From Phallusia fumigata (Eukaryota; Chordata; Ascidiacea; Phlebobranchia; Ascidiidae), in assembly GCA_008931825.1 (NCBI GenBank), contig QXVZ01018776.1, positions 27,105 through 91,104 of the forward strand: a stretch of 64,000 nt of DNA, in the 5' to 3' direction. Below are positions 33,064 to 47,068 of the stretch, piece after piece; positions within the stretch are counted from its first letter, which is position 1; each line of letters starts with the position of its first letter. The notes beneath the pieces are model-generated. The model saw only the letters and a program-made list of their open reading frames with translations, made no database searches and was not told where the DNA came from. The position numbers and the translations under genes are program-made.

Positions 33064-36000
33064 TGTCACTCAGCTTACCTTCTATTAATCAACTTAATCC
33101 AGCATTAAAGCTGCCTTGTTAGCTAAGTCATTTATCGTATTTGTTGTCATAATATCGGATTTGCACTTTAACGAAAATCCTCTATCTTTGAACGTCCAGG
33201 CAATATTTGGGTCTTAAAGTTTACCGTCATCCGTTCACAGATTTTGGCCGACTTTTACTGCGATTTTGTAAACGTAAAAACAAATCCGTGGCGATGTGTG
33301 GTAAACTCTGTTAATCCCACGACATATCGCCTATAGTGTGATGCGCTAGCTTGCTTGATGGCTCTGTGGTTTGTGATTAATTGCCCGTGTTTAGTTGCTG
33401 TTGTATTTGTAATCCTAAGTTGTACCGGTTAAAGGTTATTTGGTGGACTTAAATCGTTGGAAAACATTGGGCAGCTTGCTTAACTGACTGCTACAGATCT
33501 GTTTGGTTAAAAATACTTTCGTAGAATTTACAATGTGTTTCTTTTCAAAATTGTTGTAATTCTGCACAAATTTCCATTTGTTTAAAGATACAACATTTTT
33601 CAATTGACTTGGCCTATTTGATGCCATTGTCGTTATCATGGTCGTGGTAGAAGTTCTTTCGTAATTTGGATGGCATTTTTATTCAAAAAAATAATTTGGT
33701 GGTTTAAAGTTAATCATTTGTAATCTTTTTAAACAGGCAACAAATATAAATTGTGTTTTTCTGATTGTCTGCCTATTTTAGACTTTTTTTAAACTTTTAA
33801 TATGCCCAAATTGTTGATGTTTTTTGGGCAAGAGGAAAAAAATTTTCCATCTTTTTAATAATTGTCTTGAACAAAATGTTTTAGCTATTGATGTCGTTTG
33901 TAAATCGAGTGGTCGTTGCATTCAGATGGTTGTTCTGTACTTATTCTCCAGAGCATTTTTTCACCTTTTCAATCTCTCCCTTGTCTCTTTTTCTCTTGTT
34001 GTGTATCTTTCACAGTTTTTCTGACAAATTAGCTACAGAAAAAAGACAAAATGGTGTGAAAAGATATCTGCAAACCACTTAAGCAAACGATTTCCCGGAG
34101 ACTAATCCCACTAACGAACAACAGTGATCTTTTGTTTGCACGTCAATTAAACATCCGCTCAAATATTGATGAAATAATCCCCTTACCTCACTAAGGAGGA
34201 TCTGTCCTTCAACAATTTGTTTACATGCAATCCATGAATAACGTATGCAACCATTGTGACACTAATCCACCTTTTAAAGCATTTTAAACATTGATTGTTT
34301 AAAGGGGTGAAAATTTACATCACTTTAAGTTGCATAAGAATAATAGTGTAATGTGTGACTAATACTTTCTGATTCTTGAAAAGATTGAAAAAATGACTTT
34401 CTAATTGTTTGTAAGTTACTGAAAAGTGATTAGCTATTCGTAGGATGTTGCTAAAATATGTCACACGTATAACGTGTTTGCATGAAGTGAGTTTTGGGAT
34501 CTGAGCTTTATGTTTTTTTACACTAAAATAAGTTATGTCCACCAGGTGGTGACTTTGAGGCCGTTATAAAGTATAAGTTTCGTTCAAACGCCTACATTTA
34601 GATACAGTCTTTAATAATTCGCGGCAATAGTTTGGAAATAAAAATGATGTGCTTAATGTGTAGTTGGAAAAAGTACAGTAGTTGAAAAATCACATCATGC
34701 CAGCACTATGGCTTTCTGGAAAGCAGAAGGGCAATTAATTACAAAGCCATTGTATTCGAAATTGACTTTTTGCCCACAACAACAAGCTTCTAAGACAAAA
34801 ATAATGAATTACAATATTTTCAGCGTTGGAAAACAAACTATCTGATTTCAACAATTTCTTTGTAAAGGCAGTGGCGGTACACACAAAACTCCGAAAAACT
34901 TGGTTATTACAAATAGTTGATATTTTCTGACCGATGATGGCACGGCACACTAAACAAGTAAACAACATTATAAAAAATCGCACTCTATAATAAACTACAC
35001 ATAACAACCAAAAGACGAAACCCATACCTTTACGTCTGACATTCAATCCAGCTGGAGGTGACGTCAGCAGCTAGTAGTGTCGTTATATTTCGTCGCAATC
35101 ACTCAACGCTTTGAGTCGCTCCCTACGGGGTTTTTATTTGCCACCAGGTCCATGGGGCTCATTCAAAGGGTGCGAACTAAAGCGACGATATTAAGTCTCG
35201 TAGCTGTCAACTCCTAGTCAGGTTTGTAACATTTTCGGACCTCGCCTGCGTTGTGTGTGTCCACTGTTGACGTGTGACATTCTTGCTGCGTCTCGTAACC
35301 CTTCGGTGTTTCTATGCGTGATTTCATTACCACTATTTTGTAATTGTACCATGGTGTTAAAAGGTGGGATAGTTTTGGGTTTATTAATTTGGGCGCTTAC
35401 CAAAGTTTTTTTTAGCTATCACCAGTGAAAACACATAACCACGAAAGATTTTATCTGATTGAATGAATAGTGATTTTTGTTCAGGTTCTTATGATGTGTA
35501 AAAATCAACTTGTATGTTTCAAAATGTGTGTTATAGGGTAAATACCTGACTCTGGTTGCTCGAGTTTGTTCTGCAAATGTGGTTAACTATACCACGTAGT
35601 GAATTCCATTAAGTAAAGAAAGAATAGGTTTCTATAAGCGGTGTTTAAGAATCGACCTTTGTTTCGTTTTTGTTGCATGACCTAACAGTGAGGACATATA
35701 TTGACCAGGGCCAAATAAAATAATTTCCACATTTTACAAGTTTCCAAATACAAATACCGAACGCGTACAAATTAGAAGATAGATGTTTGCGACTGAGAAA
35801 AGTTTTTCCAGATTTGTCCAGATTATACTTGATTATCTTTTCAAACTTCTTTCGTGTAATAAGTTTTGTGTGACTTGTCTAAGCGCCATTGAAAATGAAC
35901 TTTTCTTGTTGTTTTTGCAAAACACATAGTGTTGGGCAGGCAATAATAAGTGGAAAATAAAAGTGACTAAAAAGTAAGTAATATCAAAATTACATGTTTA

Positions 36001-38177
36001 AACCATAACAGGTGACAAACGATAGAAAAATGTTGCAACTGTTATTTTAAAACCGCCCTAAAGCTAAATTTTAGCCTTATTGGCCTTTGTCGTTTGGAGT
36101 TTACTCTGTGGTAATGCGCATTTTACGATGGGGATGCTTGCATTCAGTAATTTAACCTACAACTAGTTTTGTTACCTTTGTTACATAATATCACCACTTC
36201 ACAAGCTGGTTTCCCTGTTTTAGTTCAACAACAAATATTTTGATTTGGCACATACATCATATATTTGTGGTTAGGTGGCGCTGTGGTATTTCGCAAAGCA
36301 TCAAACAACAAAAAATCGTTTATTTGCAGACCGCCCATTTATAGAAACTGTACTTCAATAACGTTTTGATTTTTTAATGATTGCCACCGTAGTTGACATT
36401 CATTATATACTCGTTTTATATAATGTTTCGGCAAACATCAAATTTGACTAGTCAAATGCATTTGTAAACGACAGTTTCAATCGGAGACAAAACCCTACAA
36501 TAAAACCTTTTACGCATCAATTGGTTTACATCGCTTGTGTAACAGAGTACCTGCTTGAGTAGTCACCCATATGATTTTTTTACAAGCTGTCCTTCCGCGA
36601 CACCTTGTGGCCACTTTCGCGTGCTTTTCAAGGATCTTTCTCAAGCACAGTGAGTTAGCGTGGACACAGTTTAAAATAGCTGTTCCTTTGTTGAGCCAAG
36701 TGCTTTTGAAAAGTAGCCCTAAAATGCGTTGTTTAGCGGCGAGTGGATAACAACGCAAAGAGGCAAGACCGTGGTGTTATTTTAATCCGTAGGCTCAGCG
36801 TCGATTGTTTAGTGCTCGTCCCGACCTGTCTCCCTTAATCCGTGGCACAGGGTCTTTGCGGTCGCCCAGAAACCAACGTTCTTAATACTTACTTTGGCCT
36901 GAGAAAACAAACGATTGTGTGTGGGGTGAATAAATAATAAACCGATGCTCTCAATTCGATTCTCTCATATGTTTGTTTGTCTCATGCAGTTTTGACATAA
37001 AGGCGAAATATTATTTGGAAACCAACGAACATTGTCGACTTGTCAGTTATTGGGACGTTTCGTTGATTAATCGTTGCCATTTCCAACCCTTTTTTATTTT
37101 AAATCATTTTTGTTGGAAAACTACTTTTAAACTATTTGAAATTCAAATTACAGATTTTACAGAAAATACCATGAACCCTAACATTAATGTAAACATTTGG
37201 TTCTGATTTTTCCAACAAAATAAAACTAAGACAAAAACAATATGAAACGAAAAACTTACAATTTTGCATCTTTTCGTATGATGCTTACAGTGTCACCGAA
37301 ACGAACATGGAGCACTTCATTACCAAACAGGACCAGAATAGTCAACATATTTATATTACCATGAACTCCAATATACGCTTGCCACATCAATACCCACCAA
37401 CTATTACCATTATCCTTTAAATCGTGTAGGGAACAACAATCAGGGTGGCCAAGGGTTAGTCCTCGTACAAAGCACACGAGATTGTCCCTCAGCCGCTAAA
37501 GCAATATAATTGCATATGTGTGCTCTCATATTGACAGTTCTCTATCATCTGCCAATCCACAGCTTCTTCTCTGCGGCTGCCAGATATCCTTTAAGGCGGT
37601 AGGCTTGGACAGGATCAACCATAACTGCTAGCAAATGCTCCCTGGGGAAGTACTATTGAGCAGAGCGGCTTTAATTTCAGCGCCTGAGCAATTTGCTTCG
37701 ACGGGTGAGCGACGTTCGATATTGTTTCATGTTGGAGCACCAACTGGCACCAGTGTTAATTCTTTCACACTGACGCATGATCTCCATGTGAGGATGTCCT
37801 TGCTATTCATGACTTTAGTCCATGACTTTTCGGCTCGTAGCAAAATGCAGTTATTCAGATTTTGGGTAAACTTGACTGATATATAAATGGAATTAGAATG
37901 ATAAATTTTGACCCAAATATTTTAAATCTGAACATTAAACCAAACAAAGATAGCGATATTTCAAAGCGCAAGGTAAACATAAAAAGCAATTGCTGTTTAC
38001 AAGTGAACGAATAAGAACAAAAAGTAGGTTTACTTAATTGTTGAAAAATATTTTACACAACGTTAGAAAAAATAATAATCGTTGGGGTAAATTCTGTAAT
38101 TTCGATAACAGACAATAGCAACTATAGTTAAGTTATGATTTTAAATGCCAAGCAAACCTAAATAACTGCTAAAAATT
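33064..38177. other. AT-rich non-coding region
   Basis: No gene recognised. TGACGTCA at 35059-35066 sits in a GC-richer patch (35040-35350). Long T/A-rich stretches elsewhere. Confidence 0.45.
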
Positions 38178-40221
38178 GTTCGTTTTTGCCTGTTTCTAAT
38201 TTTTACAACTTCATGGGAACCACTCACTGATATGCCAATTCAATAAATTGGATACTGGTAAAAATGTTCGTGTTGTTTCAGGTTCTAGGGGCAGTTGCCT
38301 GGCGAACCTTGGGGTCAGTGGTTTTGTTGTAACGCACCACATCCCTTTATGTTTAATGTCCACTGCCTGATTCCTCATCTTGACTTTCAAACGTTACTCA
38401 CTGTTTGACGGAAAACATCAACGTCAAGCCTTCCAAGGCTAATTTTCTTCACTATTCATTATGTCCAAGGCACCACAGTTTTTCTCTTTTTCCGCGGTGT
38501 TTGCCTACAAATTGAAGCTCGGGTCGTGTGCCGTCGACCCCGCACCGGATTAATCGATCTTTGAGACCTGGCTGAGACAAATCCCATCAGTCATCCCCCT
38601 CACGGACCCCTCCTTTCTAGCCCCCGCTGTTTGCTCAGTAATCAGGCTCCAACGTGAAAACACACGTAGGATCAATAAGAATGCAACTCAAAAATCTGCC
38701 GCTACTGATACGATTAGTCATTGAAGTTGTCCGGAAAAGTTCAATACAACATTCACGACGCGTTAGATTTGAGAATATTTATAAAACTTTCTGCAGACAT
38801 CTTTGGCTTTAATGAAAATTTGCCTAAGTGTGAAAATTGGCACATAAACTCACAATGAATTTCTTCACATTGTGGTGCCTTCCATTGCCCTTATTGGGCA
38901 AATAATATTATCTGCGTTATTAAGTTAAAAAAATAGGTATTGTTTTAAAAAACTTGTTGTATGGTCTAAAGATACATGCAAAATTTTTCATTCCAGACAT
39001 TTTGCTGATTCTTGTTTGGTCTTCGAGGGTTAAAAACAATTTTGGTGGTTCGTATGTCTGAAAAAAACCCATAAAAAAACATTCTAACATTCTTAATCAA
39101 ATTTAGCTTTCAAAACAACACTGACCCACACCGCAACTTTTGATCGAAACAAAGGTTTAAGTATCTATTTGAACGCCCCAGCTTTTTCCAAACAATANGT
39201 TCGTTTTTGCCTGTTTTTAATTTTTACAACTTCATGGGAACCACTCACTGATATGCCAATTCGATAAATTGGATACTGGCAAAAATGTTCGTGTTGTTTT
39301 AGGTTCTAGGGGCAGTTGCCTGGCGAACCTTGGGGTCAGTGGTTTTGTTGTAATGCACCACATCCCTTTATGTTTAATGTCCACTGCCTGATTCCTCATC
39401 TTGACTTTCAAACGTTACTCACTGTTTGACTGAAAACATCAACGTCAAGCCCGCCAAGGCTAATTTTCTTTACTATTCATTATATCCTAGGCACCACAGT
39501 TTTTCTCTTTTTTCGCGGTGTTTGCCTACAAATTGAAGCTCGGGTCGTGTGCCGTCGACCCCGCACCGGATTAATCGATCTTTGAGACCTGGCTGAGACA
39601 AATCCCATCAGTCATCCCCCTCGTGGACCCCTCCTTTCTAGCCCCCGCTGTTTGCTCAGTAATCAGGCTCCAACGAGAAAACACACGTAGGATCAATAAG
39701 AATGCAACTCAAAAATCTGCCGCTACTGATGCGATTAGTCATTGAAGTTGCCCGGAAAAGTTCAATACAACATTCACGACGCGTTAGATTTGAGAATATT
39801 TTTGAAACTTTCTGCAGACATCTTTGGCTTTAATGAAAATTTGCCTATAAAGTGTGAAAATTGGCACATAAACTCACAATGAATTTCTTCACATTGTGGT
39901 GCCTTCCATTGCCCTTATTGGGAAAATAATAATATCTGCGTTATTAAGTTAAAAAAAGAGGTATTGTTTTAAAAACTTGTTGTATGGTCTAAAGATACAT
40001 GCAAAATTTTTCATTCCAGACATTTTGCTGATTCTTGTTTGGTCTTCGAGGGTTAAAAACAATTTTGGTGGTTCGTATGTCTGAAAAAAAACCCATAAAA
40101 AAACATTCTAACATTCTTAATCAAATTTAGCTTTCAAAACAACACTGACCCACACCGCAACTTTTGATCGAAACAAAGGTTTAAGTATCTATTTGAACGC
40201 CCCAGCTTTTTCCAAACAATA
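38178..40221. repeat. Allelic contig overlap around N at 39199
   Basis: 38178-39198 and 39200-40221 align end to end with about 2-3% differences and small indels. A GC-richer core (about 38500-38700) with the palindrome GATTAATC is preserved in both alleles. Confidence 0.88.
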
Positions 40222-43200
40222 TCGCGCAAGCCAAATTCGGAATCAAACGCATGGTCAGCTGTTAACCTTTCATGTGCCGATAAAGATCTGTTTTGCAGCT
40301 CCATAAGTTTTGTTAGCAAAGATACCGGTTTCCGGTGGAACACCCGCGAAACAGTCGACAAACGCTCATCCATCTCTGCCAAACACCCCTTTTTCCCCAA
40401 ACCCAATACATTACCCTTTACATAAAACCTAGGCGCCCCATTGATTGATGTAGCAAATTTACAATACCAAGGTTAAACGTTCATCAAAGCGTTCTTGTTG
40501 TTTGCCAAGGAAATCCATTTTACCGGAGAGTTTCCATCCATTTTACCGGAGAAGGTGCTAAACCTTTTATTTGCATTCCGGTTTACCAATGCATCAACCC
40601 GCATTGCTGTGTCGTTTATGAATGGAAAGTTCGGTTCTAATGTGCGTCACGCAATTTGTGTCTTAAAGCTTTTGGGTTGGTTTTCCTGGGCGAATATCTG
40701 GAAAAGTTTCATGCTAAATGTGGCGGGACACTTTGTAGATAGCGCTTAGGTTTGTGCATGATTTGTTGTTCCCGCATCGACTTTTGTGGTTGGACTATGC
40801 TTTCCAATTCGAATCTTTTAATTAAATGTAAAAATTAAAAATAAATTCAAAACATATTTTTCGTTAAAAATAATTTTTGTTTTAATTCTTATTGTTTTCG
40901 GATCATATATTTACTCATTGCTTTGACAAAATCTCAATATAATTTTTCGTTTTCAGATTGTTACCGTGACCGCAGAAAGATCAAGATTTATCCACCAAAG
41001 CTTACAGAACGAAACTTACAAAATTCATAAAGATGGCCTAAACCAAGGTAAGGACACAATGCGCTACACTGCGCTGCAACACCACTTACAAACCACGGTT
41101 GTTCACACAAAAATTNTTTGAAAATCAGAGGTGCAATAAATTCGATAGCAATAGATGAGTATCGTAATCGAACCTGTCATCCGTATCAATTTCAGTCATC
41201 GATAATCGATTTGGCAATCATCACCTTGAATCAATCATCTCTCATTTCTGCCCAAGAATAACCAAAAAACATGTTTGTTTGAAATATTTGCCGTTATCGA
41301 AGGGATGCAGAGAAAAGTGCACGAAAATCACTCTAATGCAAGAAAGCACTTATGTCTAACTTCGTAAAGGGTCAGATCAGGTTAAAATTTCGCCTGTTTC
41401 GAATCTTCGGAGTAATATGTTTTGGGATCTGGGTCAATTTATCTTGTCAACTGCAGAAGCATGAAGTTTTTCTGATGTCGATATCATTGCGTTTCTTCCC
41501 AAGATGGTCATCATAGTTTAAGCTACACTGATATACATAAGAGGTTCCGAAGGTGGACTGAAGAACAAGGTTCCAGGAAAACACTTTCGTTCGCCAGACG
41601 TAGACGACTAACACTCAGAAAAAAAGAAATATTCAATAACCGGCTTCTAAAAACTAATCCATAATACCACACCAGACCACACACATACACCAGCTAACGA
41701 CTTTCCACCATCAAAAATGATCAGACAGCACCGCCCTTTCACACAGCACGTAATTGCGTTCAGGCAGAAATATCTCAGCAACCTTTCGTAACCTCGCCAT
41801 CTAGCTTTTAAAACCAGATAGCAGTCTTGGTGTTGATTTGTTCGTTTCGGACCATTTAGCAAGCCCCACAACAGTACCTGACCAAAACAAACCGAGCCTT
41901 TGTCTATTAAAGTCCACAGTGGTCACTCTATCGGTTTGTTTGTCCAGCACTGTCCACTCACAAAGCGCATCGCATCACGTGTCTGTCCGCGCCCTTCAGC
42001 GCCCCCAAACGGCCGACATCGTCGATTCCACTGACGTACGTGATGGATGGCGCACGTCGTCAAACCCACCAGGTATGCTGTGTTGTTACTGGTAAACACT
42101 GCGCTTGGGCCCAGGCAACGCCAGGCGAAAGATGTCGGTTCAAGTTCGTTGCCGACCTGTCTCCCGCAGCCCGGTGTAATTTGAGCGGGCGTTTCCACAC
42201 GGCTGGTCTAACCAAATCAAGGCGCTTTGAAAACACGCGCCGCCTTATCGACTGCCGGGCCGCGGACTCTGTTTTCTTCTGTGACGAAACAATGGCCATT
42301 CTTCGACGCTCGCCCGAGGCTGGCCCCAAGCCAGGAGCGTTCTAGCTCATTAATCCGAACGGGCAAATTAGGGGAAGGCATGCATTAGCCGTTGAACTTC
42401 TAGTTGACGCTTGAGGATCCGGTTGCAAAAGTCATGTCGGGAAACCGCACCAGCTCCACTTTCTACATTGAGAAAGTTGAAAGAATCTATTGGCGAATTA
42501 GTGTTTAGACTCGTTTGGCTTGTGTCAGCAGAAAATAGCTGCATCTTAATTGCCTGTAAAGTGCTCTGTAGCACAGGTATTCGTGTGTTGACGGCAGCAA
42601 AGGCAAAGCGCCGACGCCACCTTTTGGCAGTACTGATGATGAATTACTTGACCAGCACCGCCTCGCTTTGATGTGGGAGATCTACGCATGAGGTGTTGAT
42701 GAATGTTTGTCGGGAAAACAATGACAGATTGCTTTGGTCCGTCGCATCCCCAACGGTCAACAAGTCAAATAACTGACCACTGCAACTGGTGATTTTGTGA
42801 GATTTTGTCACAAACGTGATGCACATGTGAATCCAAGTTGTGCTTGCGGATTGAGAAAGTAGTTTAGAGACTGGCGTTCTGGTGCAGCCAACGCATGTAC
42901 TACAAATTATGATTTCCCTATTACACAGGTGCACAATATAAATGCCTGTGGATCGTGTGGGATTTTATTTTTATTGGGGCACCTACACAATGTGCCAAAA
43001 TCTTTTGAGCAACACGATAAACTGAAAAACGTGTTTCAGTTTGTCAAAAAGAAAAGCGTTAGTTTAATGCTTTTCGTTTTCAACTGAAGTATACTTACAT
43101 TGACACACTTAGATCCAAAGAATACAAACCAATAGCAATTATTCAGCAAGGGAACAAAATTCTCACCAGGCCAAAATCCGTTGCGACCACGTCATCGTTT

Positions 43201-44219
43201 TCTTTGCCACCGACCGTGTGAGACATGCACGTTTCTCAGCAGCAAAGGCAACGCTCCTTCCAACGTTCGGGTTAGCGGCCAAACGCCCGAGCACAAATCC
43301 TTTAATGCCGAACCCTCGATGGGCCAGATCATCCCCGCGGACTGTTTGTATTCAGCAACAACTTAAAACGGCGGTTAATCTCGAGCGAGCGAACTGGATT
43401 ACTGCGCCCATTGACCCGCGACCGTCGAAACTGGAGACTGATTGCAACGCAACAGCGCTGCCGATCGCTCTTCGGCAAAAAGGGAACCTTGTGGTGAACC
43501 AAACCCACCAGCCATGCAGCACTGTGGCTTGCGACATTTTTGCGGCGAGTTGGATTATACAGGATTACAAGGACAGATAAACACAACCCCGCATGGCCAC
43601 TCGAAGTACTCACTCGCTTCAACCTCTGGCTCTGCTCACTGGTGTGTTGCGAAACCAGCCTACGAGGAAATCCAGGATCTCTCGACAAAATCCGGGTCTT
43701 ACTGGCGGCGGGCGAAAGCGATTTGCAGTGGATTTGTCGAATCTCTAAATCCGATACTTGAGGATTGTTGCGCCGGCCGCTTGGCATTGATTATGGAGTG
43801 CTAAAGACCGATGTTTGCTGTTTTATAACCTGCCTGTCATGTCATAATCATCATATTCTAAACACGACTGATCATTTTTTATCTTCTTTTTCGTGGACAC
43901 TTCAAATTCTTATTTTTTTCCGAAACTTCAAAAGTGTGTAAAATGTTCATCTTGAGTGGATGTTACGTAAATAAATTGAGATACATATCGCAAAACCGGA
44001 CGAAAGCACACTGCCTCATTTTGTACCAATATAAAAGCACAAGATCATTTTAAAACCTAGATCAGGTGTGCAAAGCAACACTTGTAAAAGCTACCAACAC
44101 GGTTCATTTACAATGTAATAGAGGTAAAATGTGGCATCTTAGGGCCAGGTTACCTCTTTTCCTAAAATATCCCCACACTGAAAGAACTTTACGTGTCGTT
44201 TATCAGGCAGTGGTTCATG
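40222..44219. other. Non-coding region with a contig gap at 41116
   Basis: Contains a 23-bp tandem repeat (TCCATTTTACCGGAGA at 40514 and 40537) and a single N at 41116 where, unlike the other joins, I see no repeated flank, so real sequence may be missing. GC-rich islands 41600-42370 and 43180-43800 are open on both strands at once and show no recognisable protein. TATAAAAG occurs at 44033. Confidence 0.4.
40957..41047 (+). CDS. Candidate internal exon, unknown product
   Basis: Acceptor ttttcgttttcag and consensus donor CAAG|gtaagg enclose 91 bases with one fully open frame of 30 codons (IVTVTAERSRFIHQSLQNET...). A second frame is open until shortly before the donor. It lies just before the contig gap at 41116, so partner exons may be missing. 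Product unknown. Confidence 0.25.
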
Positions 44220-45733
44220 AGACATGCACGACCTACAAAGGTCCAAGTTCAAAATTTGGGTCAACAGTCTTACTCTACGGCATAAACCAAAACTCCATGC
44301 AATGTTGATATATTTCATGAATAGTGAACACGCTTTATGTTGCAGACAAATGACATTTTTTCAATGTCGTCTGTCAGTGCAAACAAGCTGAGGTTGGGGT
44401 TCACGTCTCGGTTACCGGGTTTTGATACATTTGTTCAACTGTGTCAGCATATGACTTTTAGGTCACAACTGAATAGGCCAGCTCCAAAACTCACGAATAA
44501 AGCGAAAATGCTTAATGAACCAGACTGCACTGTGAATGCAACAGTTTAGATTTGTCGAAGAATTGTTTTAGTTGCAGCGGATTTAAAGCACCAAGGACCC
44601 AGGCACCCAACGTCTAAATTAAAAACTTTACTAAAATCCAAACAGATGACCATTTCGCTATGTGAAAAAAAATTCGCCCATACAATGTAAGGCAGTGTTG
44701 AAACTATGTTTAAACAGGAAAGGAATACAACCAACTTTCACTAAATCTGGATACTTCGCATCAGTTGGTCTGGTATATAACTACAGATTTTTTACAAAAA
44801 CAAAATATGTAGTGTTTTAAAACTGTTAAACAATAAAAGTCGATCTAATCCTAATTGCATTGTTTTCACTGCGTCAATGAGCTAGTTTTGTTAATTCGAA
44901 AGAGCCAAAACGGGTCTAGTGAAAATTAATAAAAATCCATCTGTCATCCTTATGGAAGTGTATTTTAAAAAGCTACNAGACATGCACGACCTACAAAGGT
45001 CCAAGTTCAAAATTTGGGTCAACAGTCTTACTCTACGGCATAAACCAAAACCCCATGCAATGTTGATATATTTCATGAATAGTGAACACGCTTTATGTTG
45101 CAGACAAATGACATTTTTTCAATGTCGTCTGTCAGTGCAAACAAGCCGGGGTTGGGGTTCACGTCTCGGTTACCGGGTTTTGATACATTTGTACAACTGT
45201 GTCAACATATGACTTTTAGGTCACAACTGAATAGGCCAGCTTTAAATCTCACGAATAAAGCGAAAATGCTTAATGAACCAGACTGCACTGTAAATGCAAC
45301 AGTTTAGATTTGTCGAAGAATTGTTTTAGTTGCAGCGGATTTAAAGCACCAAGGACCCAGGCAACACGTCTACATTAAAAACTTTACTAAAATCCAAACA
45401 GATGACCATTTCGCTATGTGCAAAAAAAATTCGCCCATACAATGTAAGGCAGTGTTGAAACTATGTTTAAACAGGAAAGGAATATAACCAACTTTCACTA
45501 AATCTGGATACTTCGCATCAGTTGGTCTGGTATATAACTGCAGATTTTTTACAAAAACAAAATATGTAATGTTTTAAAACTGTTAAACAATAAAAGTCGA
45601 TCTAATCCTGATTGCATTGTTTTCACTGCGTCAATGAGCTAGTTTTGTTAATTCGAAAGAGCCAAAACGGGTCTAGTGAAAATTAATAAAAATCCATCTG
45701 TCATCCTTATGGAAGTGTATTTTAAAAAGCTAC
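44220..45733. repeat. Allelic contig overlap around N at 44977
   Basis: 44220-44976 and 44978-45733 are two versions of one sequence. The open frame in both copies (44337, 45095) differs by residue-changing substitutions, arguing against coding. Confidence 0.88.
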
Positions 45734-45838
45734 ACATCCAAATGTAACAGGAAAAAGTTTGTAAACTATTCCCACTCATGGCACTCTTGTCACAAGTGTC
45801 CATCCTCCGACAAACAACTGTTTCAGGCGAAAAAAACG

Positions 45839-47068
45839 GGTAGATCTTTTGATGACGCTTTGTTTGTAAAGGAGCTTACGTTGAATCAGCAACGTGGTCT
45901 CTGCTTTAATCCAATGAAGATTCCATGAAACAACATGGCCGATACATACGACAAATTATGTAAGTTAAAAAATCAAGTTCGGAGCGCAGTGATCAAAGTA
46001 CTAAGTTTGTTGTGAAAATTCGAAGCCATCTATTCAAGGGTTCCTAATGAATTTGTTGTCCAAATAAGGGAAGAAGACAATGAAAAACATACGTGCCGAA
46101 ATATAAATATACGATTCCAAACTTCGAATCAAAATAAAAGGTTAAATTCTATTTCAATACGATTAGGTAATAATAAATTTTTTTCTTGAAAATATTTCCT
46201 TGTTTACATTCTCCTTATTCTTTTCAGTTTGCTTGGGGATACGTTGACAAAGTAATTCACATGGCAACCAACTTATTACTCATTATCGTTATATGACCTT
46301 GTATGGATGGCACCAAAATCCCAACTCGCCCCACCTTGACCGCAAACAAATCGAAATACTTGACACTTCGAAACGTTTTCGCGATTACATCACCGCTAAC
46401 AAAACGAAACACGAAAACATTCCACACTTCATCACTCCCACCTACACAGTACANGGTAGATCTTTTGATGACGCTTTGTTTGTAAAGGAGCTTACGTTGA
46501 ATCAGCAACGTGGTCTCTGCTTTAATCCAATGAAGATCCATGAAACAACATGGCCGATACATACGACAAATTATGTAAGTTAAAAAATCAAGTTCGGAGC
46601 GCAGTGATCAAAGTACTAAGTTTGTTGTGAAAATTCGAAGCCATCTATTCAAGGGTTCCTAATGAATTTGTTGTCCAAATAAGGGAAGAAGACAATGAAA
46701 AACATACGTGCCGAAATATAAATATACGATTCCAAACTTCGAATCAAAATAAAAGGTTAAATTCTATTTCAATACGATTAGGTAATAATAAATTTTTTTC
46801 TTGAAAATATTTCCTTGTTTACATTCTCCTTATTCTTTTCAGTTTGCTTGGGGATACGTTGACAAAGTAATTCACATGGCAACCAACTTATTACTCATTA
46901 TCGTTATATGACCTTGTATGGATGGCACCAAAATCCCAACTCGCCCCACCTTGACCGCAAACAAATCGAAATACTTGACACTTCGAAACGTTTGCGCGAT
47001 TACATCACCTCTAACAAAACGAAACACGAAAACATTCCACACTTCATCACTCCCACCTACACAGTACA
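45839..47068. repeat. Allelic contig overlap around N at 46454
   Basis: 45839-46453 and 46455-47068 are near-identical; the right copy begins at the N. Unmerged contig ends. Confidence 0.88.
46228..46296 (+). CDS. Candidate terminal exon, unknown product (allelic duplicate at 46843-46911)
   Basis: Acceptor ccttattcttttcag, then 22 codons (FAWGYVDKVIHMATNLLLII...) to TGA, ending in a hydrophobic tail. The allelic copy 46843-46911 is identical, so conservation gives no test. May be chance. Confidence 0.15.
   Translation, partial: FAWGYVDKVIHMATNLLLIIVI

Noticed and set aside
41838-42345. Several overlapping frames on both strands in a GC-rich island
   Set aside because: Open in many frames at once because stop codons are rare in GC-rich DNA; no protein recognised.
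44337-45307. 70-codon frame present twice
   Set aside because: Copies are alleles that differ by residue-changing substitutions; no splice context.
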